Below are positions 33,407-45,785 of a stretch of 64,000 bases of DNA, in pieces (the first letter of the stretch is position 1; every line of letters starts with the position of its first letter). The DNA comes from Neostapfia colusana. Its lineage: Eukaryota; Streptophyta; Magnoliopsida; Poales; Poaceae. A program made the position numbers and the translations under genes. Location: contig JASWHV010000012.1 in NCBI GenBank assembly GCA_030760725.1, positions 20,908,368 to 20,972,367 of the forward strand. Direction: 5' to 3'. Below the pieces are notes generated by a model that did no database searches, was not told the origin of the DNA, and was given only the letters and a program-made list of their open reading frames with translations.

Positions 33407-36400
33407 GTGAGAAATGTAAACTATATGGCAGTTGAAGATGTTCCTGTGGGAGAACCTGTGTTTGCGGGTATGTTTAGCCGACGTGATCAGCCCACGTTCG
33501 TGTTGTTCAACTCGCGTGCTACACATGATTTTATCAGCAAAGATTATGTGGTTAAGCACCAAATATTATCTACCACCTTGGCTGCATCTTATCAGACTAA
33601 TTCACCAGGAGGTAGTAGGACAGCAGGCAGAATTGTTGCTCGAGCGCCTATATGTTTGGATGGGCGGATATATCCTACTACTCTTATCATCCTGGAAGGC
33701 TTGCGGATTGACATCTTGGGAATGGCTTGGTTGACACATCACCAAGCTATATTTGATACTATTTCACGAACGGTGCAGCTGAATTCAAAGAAGCATGGGC
33801 AACACATGTTGATTCTGAGAAATGTTGCACCGGAAGTTACTGCTGTACACACCGTTGAAGCTATGAAACTGGAGGAAATCCCAGTGGTTCGGGAATATCA
33901 GGACGTGTTTCCTGATGATCTACCGGGCATGCCGCCTGAATGTGAAGTGGAGTTTAAAATTGAACTAGCACCGGGAACCACACCCATCTCTCGGAGGCCG
34001 CATAAAATGGCACCGAAGGAACTCGCGGAGCTGAAGGAGCAGCTGAATGATTTGCTAAGCAAAGGCTTCATTCGACCCAGTTTATCCCCGTGGGGATGTT
34101 CCACGCTGTTCGTCAAGAAAAAGGGTGAGACTTTGAGGCTATGTGTGGACTATCGTCCGCTAAATGCCATAACGATCAAGAACAAGTATCCACTACCACG
34201 TATCAATATGCTTTTCGATCAACTAGTGGGTGCTAATATTTTCTCAAAGATGGATCTTCAGTCCGGATATAACCAGATAAAAATCCGGGCGGAAGACATA
34301 CCAAAGATGGCATTCTCGACGAGATACGGGTTATATGAGTATCTCGTCATGTCATTCGGACTCACCAATGCTCCGGCTCATTTTATGTACTTGATGAATT
34401 CAGTCTTTATGCCGGAGCTGAACAAGTTCGCCGTGGTCTTCATCGACGATATCTTTGGATATTCTAAGTCGGAGAAAGAACACGCCGAACATCTGCATAT
34501 TGTGCTCTAACGTCTACGGGATCACAAATTATATGCCAAATTCATCAAGTGCGAGTTTTGGATCAACCAAGTGGCATTTCTTGGGCACATTATTTCTGCG
34601 GAGGACATTGCGGTTGATCCGAGCAAGATTGTTCAAGTGCTGAATTGGAGTTCACCAAAATCAGTCCACGAAGTCCGTAGTTTTCTCGGTTTAGCGGGTT
34701 ACTACCAGAGATTCATTCCAAATTTCTCCAAAGTTTCTAAACCGATGACGGAACTTCTGAAGAAAGGCAAAAATATGTGTGGAGTGAAGCATGTCAGGAG
34801 GCGTAAAAGCATTTGTAAAGCACCTCGCAACAGCCTCAGTGTTGGCGCAGGCCGATACAACTAAAGCTTTTGATGTTTATTGTGATGCATCCGGCATCGG
34901 CCTTGGCTGCGGGCTTATGCAAGAAGGGCGAGTGGTCACATATGGATCCCGGCAGCTTCGGAATCATGAGCAGAATTATCCGACACATGCCCTCGAGCTA
35001 GCTGCTGTGGTACTTGCTCTAAAAATGTGGAGGCACTATTTACTTGGAAACTTAGTTCACCTCTACACCGACAACAAGAGTTTAAAGTATATCTTATGTG
35101 GCAGGGAAGATGGTTAGAGTTAATTAGAGACTATGAAATAGAGATTCATTACCATCCTGGAAAAGTGAATGTGGTTGCCTACGCACTAAGTCGGAAATCA
35201 CATGTTCATAACCTAACAATGGCTGCAATGGAAAAAGAAGAACCGAGCCTGTGCTTGGTTCCTTATGGGTCCTTGTTTCATCTTGCCCTCATTCCTACAA
35301 TTCGAGATGAAATTGTAGAGGCTCAAAAGAAAGATAAGGGCATGGCCCATATCTGGAAGAGAATAGGCAAGGGAGAAGTTAAGTGCTTCCAGAAAGATGA
35401 GAATGGTACGCTATGGTTCAAAAACCGTATAGTCGTGCCCTGTGAAATGAAGCATCGGAAAAAATATTAGACGAAGCTTATTTATCAAAATTTTCCATTC
35501 ATCCGGGCTTCAACAAGATGTACCAAGATTTGAGAAACAAGTTTTGGTGGACACGGATGAAGCGGGAAATAGCTAAATATGTATCCGAGTGCGATACGTG
35601 TCGAAGGGTAAAAGCCAATCACAAGAAGAAAATCTGGTTTTCTTCAGCCCCTTAATATTCCTGCATGTAAGTGGGAAGATGTGAGTATGGATTTCATTGT
35701 CGGGTTACCTCTCACATCTAGGAAGCATGATTCGGTTTGGGTAATCGTTGACCGATTAACCAAGTCAGCACACTTCATACCGGTAAATGTGGGATTCAAT
35801 GCCAAGAAATATGTGGAGTTATACATTGAACGGATCTTATACCAGCATGGATTCCCAAGAACAATAGTTTCAGATCGTGGTGCACTGCTTGTTTCTCGTT
35901 TCTGGGATCAGAAGCACGCATCTTTGGGAACAAAATTGCTTAGAAGCTCCGCATATGACCCTCAAACCGATGGACAAACCAAGATGGTGAATAAAGTCTT
36001 GGAAGATATGTTGAGAGCGTGTGCCATCCACCACGGTAAGAATTGGGATGCTTATTTATCGTTGGCGGAATTTTCATACAACAACAGCTATCAGACGAGT
36101 ATCAAGATGGCACCATATGAGGCTCTCTACGGCCGGAGATGTCGCACACCGCTGAATTGGTGCGAATCCGGTGAAAGGGTGACATTCAGGATTGACCTTG
36201 TCAATGACGGCGAACAACGAGTTCGGGCCATACAAGCGAATTTAAAGACTGCTCAATATCGACTGAAATTCAATGTCGGAGAGCACGTTTATCTCCGTGT
36301 ATCTCCAATGAAGGGAGTTCATCGATTCGGTGTAAAAGGAAAGCTCGCTTCCAGGTTTATTGGTCCATTCGCTATCACGGAGAAATGTGGACCCGGTAGG

Positions 36401-36709
36401 ATTCGAAAATGTCTCAAGAATACCACTGCTGTCCGCAGTGAAAATCTCGAGACATTGCAACTGGATCTCTCCTATACCGAGCATCAAATCCGTATTATGG
36501 ATGAAAAGTCTCGGTCCACTAGGAATCGGACGCTCCAATTTTATAAGGTGTTATGGAGCAATCATATCATGGAGGAAGCGACATGGGGGAGTGAAGAATA
36601 CCTCCGTTAGGTGTTATAGAGCAATCATATCACGGAGGAAGCGACATGGGGATGTGAAGAATACCTCCGTTCAAACTATCCGCACTTGCTGTCCGCTTAT
36701 ATCCGGTAA
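33407..36709 (+). pseudogene. pol: Pol of element D, heavily mutated
   Basis: All pol domains can be followed but many key residues are lost. The protease DSGA is NSRA. RT keeps FIDDI but is followed by a TAA at 34508. Two one-base deletions lie near 34768 and 34804. About 19 bp are missing near 35095. RNase H DALSRK reads YALSRK. A one-base loss in an A run near 35460 ends the frame again. In integrase the first His of HHCC is Tyr, and the catalytic Glu (TERVN) is Lys (TKMVN). In-frame losses occur near 36256 (about 33 bp) and 36396 (about 60 bp). The chromodomain end is tandemly duplicated. The final stop is at 36707. Confidence 0.88.
36547..36672 (+). repeat. 63-bp tandem duplication in the D chromodomain
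   Basis: Two copies (36547-36609, 36610-36672) begin GGTGTTAT. 63 bp is 21 codons. Each copy covers VLWSNH..EEATW..EEYLR. A TAG occurs at the end of copy 1 and another inside copy 2. Confidence 0.9.
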
Positions 36710-36764
36710 CTTCTTCTCTATCGCTTTATCTCTTCTTTTGGAAACTCGGGACGAGATTCTTTTT

Positions 36765-36777
36765 AAGGGGGGAGGGA
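36765..36777 (+). other. Polypurine tract of D
   Basis: AAGGGGGGAGGGA lies directly before TGTGAA, the first six bases of the D 3' LTR. Confidence 0.85.
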
Positions 36778-36783
36778 TGTGAA
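36778..36783 (+). repeat. First 6 bases of D 3' LTR, cut by insertion of C
   Basis: TGTGAA is continued by ATCCCAAAATTC at 49474. Bases 36779-36783 (GTGAA) are the left target duplication of C; the right copy is 49469-49473. LTR H starts TGTGAAATCCC, confirming the uninterrupted form. Confidence 0.9.
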
Positions 36784-39700
36784 TGTAAAATCCCCAAAAG
36801 TGGTAGAAAGAAAAATTCAGCTCATATACACTTATGAGAATTGAGGGGAATTAAAACTTTGAATTATAATGGTGTAAGTCCAAAGTGAGGGTTTAGACTT
36901 CCCAAAAACTTCCAAACAGGGAGATCTGAATGCACAGCTTCGATCTTCATAGTCCAAATATTTAACCTTCCAAATTTCAGCTCATTTGGAGGAGCTTTCA
37001 TATTTGTTTGGGATTAAAAGGAGAAGCCCTCTAATCTGAATTTCAAATTCAGTTTCAAATACCAATTCCCTCAATTTGAAAATTGGGTTTCACAAATGTG
37101 TTCTCCACCTTTGAATGAGCAACCATGCCAAAAATTGGAAATTTTGGAGCTGGTTTGCTATATTTTTGAGGCAATACAAAGTGGAGAATTCAAACTCCTT
37201 TTCAAATTCAAATGATCAAACCCCATTTAAATTCTACACCAGAATTCAAACCATTTGAATTCTGCAAATTCAAACATAACTTTAGGATGAAGTAAAGCTT
37301 TTAATGTTTAGTTGCTGGAGGGAAAAATATCAAAAAAGTTTTACTAAACAAAGGGGGAGGTGGGGCCCAATTGTCAGCCACCTAAAGCAAACAACCGACT
37401 GTTTTTCCCTCTCTCTCTCTGTTCCCGGTTGATCGCGGCGCGACAGCTCTCGGAAAAGCGCTCCACCCGACGTCCTCACCGAGCCACCGAGCTGGTTCTC
37501 GCTGGCCGACGTCGGCGCGCGCGCGTGGGCGATAAGAGCGGCCGCCCGAGTACCCCAGCGCTACTTCTTCTCCTCCTCAGCTTGTGCAGCGCCGCGACAG
37601 TCTCACTTCCGCTGAACACCGCCGCTCAGCTCTCTCCGATCGACCACAGCCCTCCAAGCTCGATTGCTCGAGCGCTCCACAGCAAAGAGCATCGCCTGGA
37701 CGTGCTCTAGCCCTTGCCAAAGCCCCTTCGAGGTTTGCCGGTCTGAACTGCTCGAGAAACGCGGATTGGCGCCAAAGCTTCAAGGTGCCCGGACCTCGCC
37801 GTTTCGGCTCTCCGTCGACAGCAGCAACCGGCCACCCTCTCCCCCGACTTCCTATACAAGAAAGGTGCGTGGACATGTCCTGGTCGTGTAGCCGAAGGCC
37901 GTTTAGCGTTTGCTAGGACCGGTAGCGAGAATTTCACCGTTTCCCCAAACTGTACACCGACGGATAGAGCCGGGTCTAACCAAAAATTCGTTGTGCTCGG
38001 GGTAGCTCCGCGCTAGATGAGCTTAGAGTAGCTCCAGCACATGCTTGCACATCTCCCCGAAGTCCTAGCAGCTCAAACGATCAAGTAGAGATGCCAGGTA
38101 TCGAGTTTTTGTCGCCGCCGGAGTTTTGCGGGCTCAGGTCGCCGGTGAGGTCCCATCTCCGGTTGGTTTCAGGGACAGCGAGCTATGGGTCGAGGATGTC
38201 CATGGGACACTGGTGCTTTTGGAGCCAACCCTAGCCTGAAAGACCCACTGTTGACGGAGAGCAAGGTCGCCGAAGTAAGGTTCGATATGGTCGCCGGTGC
38301 AAGCACCGTTCCGGCCGTTGTCATCGGCTTCCGACCCCACCATCGTGTTCAGCACGGTGTAGAACTCACAGGTGGCGAGTTTGACGAAGTTTGGACCACG
38401 GGAACCCCGTCCCGGCGAGCCTCGCCGGCGTGCGCCGCCGCGGGAGGCGCGGGCAGCGCGAGGAAGACGAAGGAGGGCCGGTCCCACCGGTCAGCCTCCG
38501 GGTTCGCGCGAGGATCGGTTTGTGGCGCCGGATCTGGTGTGGCTGCGCGGGATTAACCCCGTAGGCCCCGGTGTTGCTAAAATCTGACTGGTCCGAATTA
38601 AAACAGTGGGCCCAGCCCAATTATTTGAAGTTTCTATTAGAGAAATAATTCCAGAAATTAGCTGATCTTTGCAAGCCCATAACTTTGTGTAGAAAATTTC
38701 AAAAAGAGTGAGACCAATTTTGTTGGAATCCTCATGAGGAGTACTTCACAGAGAAACCAATTTTAGGCTATGAAAATGCCCAGAAATTTCTGTAGAATTG
38801 TTTTAAATAAATCTTTTAGGGATTTATTACAGGAGCAATTCTTTATGAAATATTCCCAAATTTGGTCAGAAAATCCTTCTCATAGTTACGGATCTCCAGT
38901 AATAATTTGGGCTTCATTGGAGATTATTTGCTAGGCTAAACTGCCTTCCCAAGTTCAGCCTTTATTTAGAAATTCAAATTTAAACAGAAGCTTTTTCAGA
39001 ACTCCTATCCAACTTCAAAAATTCATCTCTCTCTGATGGTAGCTCCAAAAATGGTGAAACAAATTTTGTTAGAACCATGGAGACTTACCCTAATCAAATC
39101 CTCCATTTCTAGCTATGTCAAAGCTCCTTATTTGGGCTCAAAATTCAGATAAGCATTATACTTGTAGGAATTTTAAAGACTACATTATGCAATGACATGT
39201 CTCCAAATTTGACTCAAATCATCCTTAGAGAGTCTAGTATCCACTGTAAAATTCCCAAAGCCAGTTAAGGATTTTAAATAGCAGTAGCTATGAATAGAAG
39301 TTCAATTCTTATCAAGCCTTAATACTTATACATGTATTTTATTACATTTCATAATAGTGACCGAAGTTGAGGACGCACCGGAGCCGTTGGACGTCCTCCC
39401 ACCAGAAGCTGACTTTCCGTTTAACTCGCAACCAGGCAAGCCCCGGTTTGCGCTTAAGTACCTTTTATAAAGTTTTCCATTTGTATCACTTATGTCTAGG
39501 TTGAAATGTATGCATTAGAGTTAGGGTGATTGAAACCCCACTTGCATAGCCTCTTTAAATCCTATAAAGGGTTGGGTAGTTTACAAACTCGACGAGTAGA
39601 GACTGCCATGCTAATGTTTAGGATCTCGGTAGAAGTCGAGTGGTTGGAAGCTACTCGCGAGATAGTACTTATTACACGGAATGAAAAGAGGTAGAAAATG

Positions 39701-40871
39701 GCTTAAGTTATGAAAATGAGACCCAGCAGGGGGGGATAGGAAGCAGTGAGCAGAGGTCTCACGTGCGTAGCCCTGTTGGCGTCGGTTGAGGACCGTCCGT
39801 GTGCGGCACTGCTGGACAAGTATCCAACAGTACCGGATGCATACTGGCATATGGGAACCAGGAAACCGATGCAATTGGTTAACCTGGGTGCCGAGGCTTA
39901 CCCAACCGTAAATAGGAGTGGGTTGAGGGTAGCAAGGTGTAAATATGCCGGTGGGCACAGTCACGCTCCACGCAGGGACCTCCTACCCGTTACGGATGGA
40001 CCGGTTCGGCATTTAGGTTGCCATTGAAAGGTTGTTGCATACAACAGAGTAGGAAGGGGTGTGGAATCACGCTTCTGAAAGTGGGTGTTTGTGACGTGTT
40101 ATCCGGGTGTGTCTTGATTGCTATCACCGTTCCTCGCGGTTATTTGAGTACCCGCTTGTTCACTGTGCTGTGACGTAGTAAGAAGTGAAATAAGCCAACT
40201 GAAAATGCTGTATTGATCTTAATGTCTTGAATACCTTGATTGCTGTAGAGATAGAGCTAACTAAGTTTATATTCCACTTTGGGCATCTCCACATCGGGGG
40301 AAAGTGTTTCTTGTTTGATTGTGGACTTCCGATGTGAGGGCTGCCTAAGGCACATGAACCTGCTGCTAAAAAAACTGGAAGTAAGGATCAACTTATAGGC
40401 ATGTCTTTATTGCAAATTCCTTTTCCCATCTTACATATCCTTGCACGTAGAGTTCCATGCCTAGGGTTGACGGTTAAGACTTGCTGAGCCTTCGTGCTCA
40501 CGGTTGCAATATTTGAGATGTGTGCAGGTGAGAGTTATGAGGAAGGTTCCGAGGACGAGGCGAGGCCCCCGTCGGGGTACACGGCCGAGCTGGAGCCCTG
40601 CACGCCGCCGTGATTCTCCGGTTCTATGCTGCTAGTGTGTAGCGTCCCCGGGCTGGACGGCTGCACTTTTGCATAGTTAGGATGAGAGGCCTTATATGTA
40701 TATTACTTCCGCTATATGAATAGGTTTTGTAAAAAGACTTCCGCTGTTTTATATCAAATAAAAGTTTGTATGTTATCCTTTATTCTTTTCGTGTGTGCTG
40801 TTGGGTGCCGCATCGCACGGCACCACCCTATGCGATTCCTGGAGTGGGTGAACCACGGGGTGGTCCCCACA
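36784..40871 (+). repeat. 5' LTR of element C (4088 bp)
   Basis: It begins TGTAAAATCCCC and ends GGTCCCCACA, followed by the PBS. It has the same internal layout as LTR A. A CT microsatellite lies near 37408. The embedded exons are at 39358-39435 and 40528-40613. The inverted repeat is at 40290/40328, with one arm changed to CACATCGGG (still G-U pairable in RNA). Confidence 0.94.
39358..40613 (+). CDS. LTR-embedded two-exon small acidic protein, C 5' LTR copy (intact phase)
   Basis: Proposed exon 1 is 39358-39435 (78 bp) after AATAG, with donor CCAG|GCAAGC. Proposed exon 2 is 40528-40613 after GTGTGCAG, stop TGA. Exon 1 reads VTEVEDAPEPLDVLPPEA; exon 2 ends YTAELEPCTPP. The join codon is G|GT as in E and G (G|GG in F). 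The intron of 1092 bp would be of the GC-AG class. AATAAA follows at 40757. The start codon is not in these exons; the candidate GC-rich upstream exon of this copy has a TAG in the expected frame and GA in place of the donor GT, so this copy may not be translatable from there. No known domain recognised. Confidence 0.55.
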
Positions 40872-40875
40872 GTCG

Positions 40876-40890
40876 TGGTATCAGAGCCGC
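40876..40890 (+). other. Primer-binding site of C
   Basis: TGGTATCAGAGCCGC, four bases after the LTR end; initiator-Met tRNA type. Confidence 0.93.
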
Positions 40891-42455
40891 ATTGGGAATA
40901 GCACGCTCAAAAAGAGCCTATTTTTGAAAACTTAGAAGTAGTCGAGTGAGGATTGGTCTTAAAGCCCACATAAGGTCTATGATAGTAGTAGTTACTAAGG
41001 TGGAAAAGTTAACTTATGTGTTATACATTCTGTAACGACGCTCTGACATCAGGTAAGAGGTAAGGTACGCCACCGCAGGCGGATCAATTGCGGTAACTTG
41101 CCATACGAGTAATAGTATGGAAGGTTATACCGTGGCTTGGCACGGTAGTTAATATGAGTCTCTGAACCTTTTCTATGGTTCTGAGAGCATATGAAAACGC
41201 TGTTCTCCAGCGTGCTTTAGGTAAAAGTGAGAATACCCCATCGTGTGGTAAGCAACACGAAAGTATGCAACTCTTGAACGTTCAATGTTCAAAGGGCCAT
41301 ACGCAGCGCTCGCCATCGGCGTGCCTCAATGGTCATGAGGCAGTAGGTGGTATCCGTTGGGTTGTTCAAATTCCCAACCGTGACGACCCGTTCGCGCTCT
41401 ACTCGGGTTCCCGGTCGTGTGGTGTGAAAACACGACCATGTACCTTGAGACGTGGCTTGACTCAAGGACGATCCGTATGGCAATGATACGGACCGTATGT
41501 TTTTATTATGATATGGAACTGCCTGAAATGCCAAAAACCATTGTGTGCACCATTATTGTGTGTTCTGCTGCAGGTACATTAACCACGTTAGTGCATGACG
41601 TGTAGAAACCGTTTGTGAGTGACGACTTTAGTTCCACCATTTGACACGTATATGCCGGAATACCGGTTTAGGATTTTTCTTTAGTGAGGAAACGTAGTAC
41701 CGACTGCAAAAAAAAGAGAGTTTATTTTCAAAGAAAAGAGTCAAAATGAAGTTTAGGATTCCATTCAAGGTTTAGTAAACTCCTATATTGAACTAAGAGT
41801 CAATTGGGAGTATAGATTCAGTATCAAAAGCTTAGGAACGATCTCCCCTGTTTTTGGCAGAAATTTTTTTGAACATGAACAGGGCATAACTTAAGATTGG
41901 TTGAACCAATGGAGGTATGGGATACCATTCTGGAAAGGTTTAGAAGTCCTCTACAACTTTTTTGTAGAGCTCCAGAACAAAATCTCCCTCCAAATGGATG
42001 AAAATCTAAGAAGAGTAGGTACTGCCAAGAAACAGGGCAGACCAAATGCTCTCTGGAAATTTCTGTATTTCAACCAAACAACTAGGTTTCACCTTTCGAT
42101 ATCCAGTGGATGTTGTAAAACAGCGAGCGGGGTCGAAAAGTTTTTGCATTCCAAGTATCATTTCGAGCGAGTACATGTTTGGGTCCAGTACAATAGCGAG
42201 GAATTATGCATGATAACACACTTAACATCCCGTGGTGACCCCGATGGTCGAAATGAACTTTTAACCCATAAAGTTCAATACTTTGGAATTCGATCGTGTG
42301 ACACAGTCCAGGGATGTATATGTTGCATAAAGTTTATACTTTATCCATATGTGTGATTGTTATGCGCATTGTTTATCCCATTCTCGCATTACTATTGTAT
42401 AGACTGGATGAGCTAAACCCACATGTGCTGATCGTTTGAATGGTATGAATGCAGA
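40891..42455 (+). other. Element C leader with putative intron 41053-41573
   Basis: About 1.57 kb of non-coding leader. ATCAG|GTAAGAGG at 41052/41053 and CTGCAG|GTAC at 41573/41574 are the counterparts of the donor and acceptor in D, E and G. The part from 41828 aligns with window positions 1-627. Confidence 0.65.
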
Positions 42456-45400
42456 ATGGTGCGGACACGTTCAACGCAAGAGGAGGGAGGTCCGAGTCAA
42501 GTTCGTGGTGATGAGTCTCCACCTCCGGAGCAGACCACGACGCAGCAGCAACCACCTCCTCCACCACCAGAACATCCAAGGAATCTTGCGGAGGTTCTCG
42601 CCGCAGTGCTCGGCTCGCGCGATGAGCAAACCGAGTTACTGCGGATGTTGGTGCAGCAGAATGCGTCCCATCAGGGAGGACGCCAAGACAATGGGCAATG
42701 CCAGCCCCAACAAAGCTCGTATTCAGAATTCATGGCGACCCATCCACCGGTCTTCACGGAGGCCGAAGAACCTCTGGAGGCGGACAGCTTTATCCGCACT
42801 CTGGAGGCAAAGTTTGGGCTGCTACGATGCACCGAACATCAGAAGGCGCTGTACGCAGCGCAACAGCTTCAAGGAGAAGCCGGTACCTGGTGGGTGAACT
42901 ACACCGCCTCCTTACCAGCTGGCCATGCCGTCATATGGACGGAGTTCCGGGAGGCGTTCCGCGCCTATCACATACCTCCCGGTGTGATGGAAATGAAGCT
43001 CCAGGAGTTCCTGGCGCTACAACAAGGCGAGAGGAGTGCTCATGAGTACTCCAGGTTATTCAACCGGCTGTGGCAGTATGCGCCAGGATTTGTGGGGACG
43101 GAAGACAACAAGCGTAATTCTTTCTTCCGGGGCCTTAATTCCAAGATGAAGGTCCATCTCGCCCAGAGCAATCGTGGCACATTCAACGACCTAGTTAATG
43201 CCGCAATTCTACAGGAGAATGCTCAGCGCGAGCGCGGTTCTGACAAGAGGAAACGCAGCGCGCTAACGAGCAGCAGTGGTGGGACACCACAGAAATACCG
43301 CGTGGTGTATCGCTCACCATCCGGTCAGAGATGGCAGCCACCGGCGCGACCGCCTCAGTTTCGCGGTCGGCAATATAATGCGCCGGGCTTTCTACCGACG
43401 TATCCACCACAGCAACAGCAGAAGCAAAGGATGGTCCCGCATGCGCCGCAGTTTCAACAGCGTGCACCGGGATTCCGTCCTCAAGTTGGCGGGACGCCGA
43501 CACCTTACACGTGCTATACGTGTGGCCGTGTCGGGCACATTTCGAGGGACTGCCCCGAGCCGCGACAGGGCAGGGGTGCAGCACCCTATCAGGGTGCTAA
43601 TCAGCCCCGCAATCAGCCCAAGAAACCAGCACCAAAACCCAGCAACGTCCACAACTTAGCTATCGAAGACGTGCCGGAAGGCGAACCCTTCCTCGCGGGT
43701 ACGTTCTCTTACCTAGATCATCCCGTAGTCATACTTTTTGACTCCGGTGCCACCCATAATTTCATAAGTCAGTCTTATGTTATTAAATATCAACTGCCTA
43801 TCATTCCCACAAATAATTCATATTTGATATGTTCTCCGGGTGGGAAAATGACAGCTGATAGAATGGTCTATAGAGCACCATTACAGTTGGGTGGGAATCT
43901 ATATCCGACTTCTCTAATCATGTTAGAGAGTCAAAAACTTGATGTCATTCTAGGAATGTCATGGCTACATTGCCATGGTGCTGTTCTTGACATCATTCCA
44001 CGTGTGGTTCGTTTAAACTCTCCACTTCATGAACCACATGTTCTTATTCTTCACTGTTTGGTTCAAGAAACCCCAGCCACATATAACACGGAAGCCACGA
44101 AACTTGAGGATATTCGTGTGGTCCGTGAATACCCGGATGTCTTTCCGGATGATCTTCCAGGCATGCCACCCGAAAGAGATGTCGAGTTCAAGATTGAACT
44201 CGTACCTGGGACGACACCAATCTCACGGAGACCATATAAGATGGCTCCGAATGAGCTGGCTGAACTAAAGGAGCAGCTCAACGACTTGATGAAGAAGGGT
44301 TTCATTCGACTGAGTTCCTCGCCATGGGGATGCTCGGCGCTGTTTGTGAAGAAGAAGGATGAAACCTTGAGGTTGTGTGTGGACTACCGTCCTCTCAACG
44401 CCGTCACCATCAAGAATAAATATCCACTGCCCCGCATCGATATTCTCTTCGATCAACTTGTGGGTGCGAGTGTATTTTCCAAAATGGATCTTCGCTCCGG
44501 ATATCATCAAATCAAGATCCGAGCGGAGGATATCCCAAAGACGGCCTTCTCGATGAGATATGGGTTGTATGAATACCTCGTCATGTCCTTTGGTCTCACC
44601 AACGCCCCGGCACACTTCATGTATCTCATGAACTCAGTGTTCATGCCGGAGTTGGACAAGTTTATGGTGGTGTTCATAGACGACATCTTGGTTTATTCCA
44701 AGACTGAAGAAGAACACGCCAAACACTTGCATATCGTGCTTCAACGATTAAGAGACCATAAGCTTTATGCCAAGTTCAGCAAGTGCGAGTTTTGGATCAG
44801 CCAAGTGCCATTCCTTGGTCATATCATTTCTGCAGAAGGCATTGCAGTTGATCCAAGCAAGATCGAACAAGTGCTGAAATGGAAGTCCCCCACATCAGTC
44901 CACGAAGTCAGGAGTTTCCTCGGGTTAGCAGGATATTATCGGAGATTCATACCAAATTTCTCCAAGCTTGCTAAGCCGATGACTGAACTGTTGAAAAAGG
45001 GGATCAAATATGTTTGGAGCTCAGCTTGTGAAGAAGCTTTCCAAGCATTAGTGAAGCATCTTACAACAGCCCCGGTGTTAGCTCAACCGGATTACGACCA
45101 AGCCCTTCGACGTATATTGTGATGCGTCTGGCATCGGGCTTGGCTGTGTATTGATGCAAGGAGGCAGAGTGGTCGCCTATGGCTCACGTCAACTTCGTAA
45201 CCACGAGCAGCACTATCCGACTCATGATCTTGAGCTCGCTGCTGTGGTGTTGGCCTTGAAGATGTGGAGGCACTACTTACTTGGAAACTTAGTGCACCTC
45301 TACACCGACCACAAAAGTCTGAAATATATATTCACTCAAAAGGAGTTGAATATGCGGCAACGGAGATGGCTAGAACTGATCAAAGACTATGAGATCGAGA

Positions 45401-45785
45401 TTCACTACCATCCCGGGAAGGCAAACGTGGTTGCCGATGCCTTAAGCCGCAAGTCCCATGTCAACAATCTGTCCATCACCCCACTTGAAGAGGAGGAGCC
45501 AAGTCTGTACTTGACTCCGTATGGGGCGTTATATAATCTTGCTCTCATCCCAACCATAAGAGAGGAGATTATGAAAGCTCAGAAGAAGGACATGGGAATG
45601 TCGCACATTCGGAGAAGGATGGAGAATGGCGAAATGAAGTGCTTCCGAAGAGATGAACACGACACTCTATGGTTTAAAGACCGTATAGTGGTACCCCGTG
45701 ACATGAAGCTTCGGAAGAAAATCTTGTACGAGGCTCATTTGTCCAAGAATTCTATTCATCCGGGCAGCAACAAGATGTTCCAGGA
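42456..45785 (+). pseudogene. gag-pol: Gag-Pol of element C, truncated inside integrase
   Basis: An 888-codon frame (42456-45122) runs without a break from Gag through protease and RT into RNase H, showing that gag and pol share one frame in this subfamily. CCHC knuckle from residue 353 (CYTCGRVGHISRDC); protease DSGATHNFIS from residue 429; RT FIDDIL with first Asp at residue 742. A one-base insertion near 45094 (GGATTACGACC versus GGATACAACC in A) shifts the frame; RNase H continues from 45123 in the next frame to DALSRK and the start of the integrase zinc-binding region. At about 45785 the sequence jumps into LTR, removing the rest of integrase and the chromodomain. Confidence 0.93.

Noticed and set aside
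37405..37425. CT microsatellite in the C LTRs as a feature of note
   Set aside because: A short run present in both C LTRs; ordinary low-complexity sequence.
36784..40871. Reading this LTR as the 3' LTR of D
   Set aside because: Its end matches A, not the D 5' LTR remnant (15888-17119). The GTGAA duplication shows that it is the C 5' LTR inserted in D.
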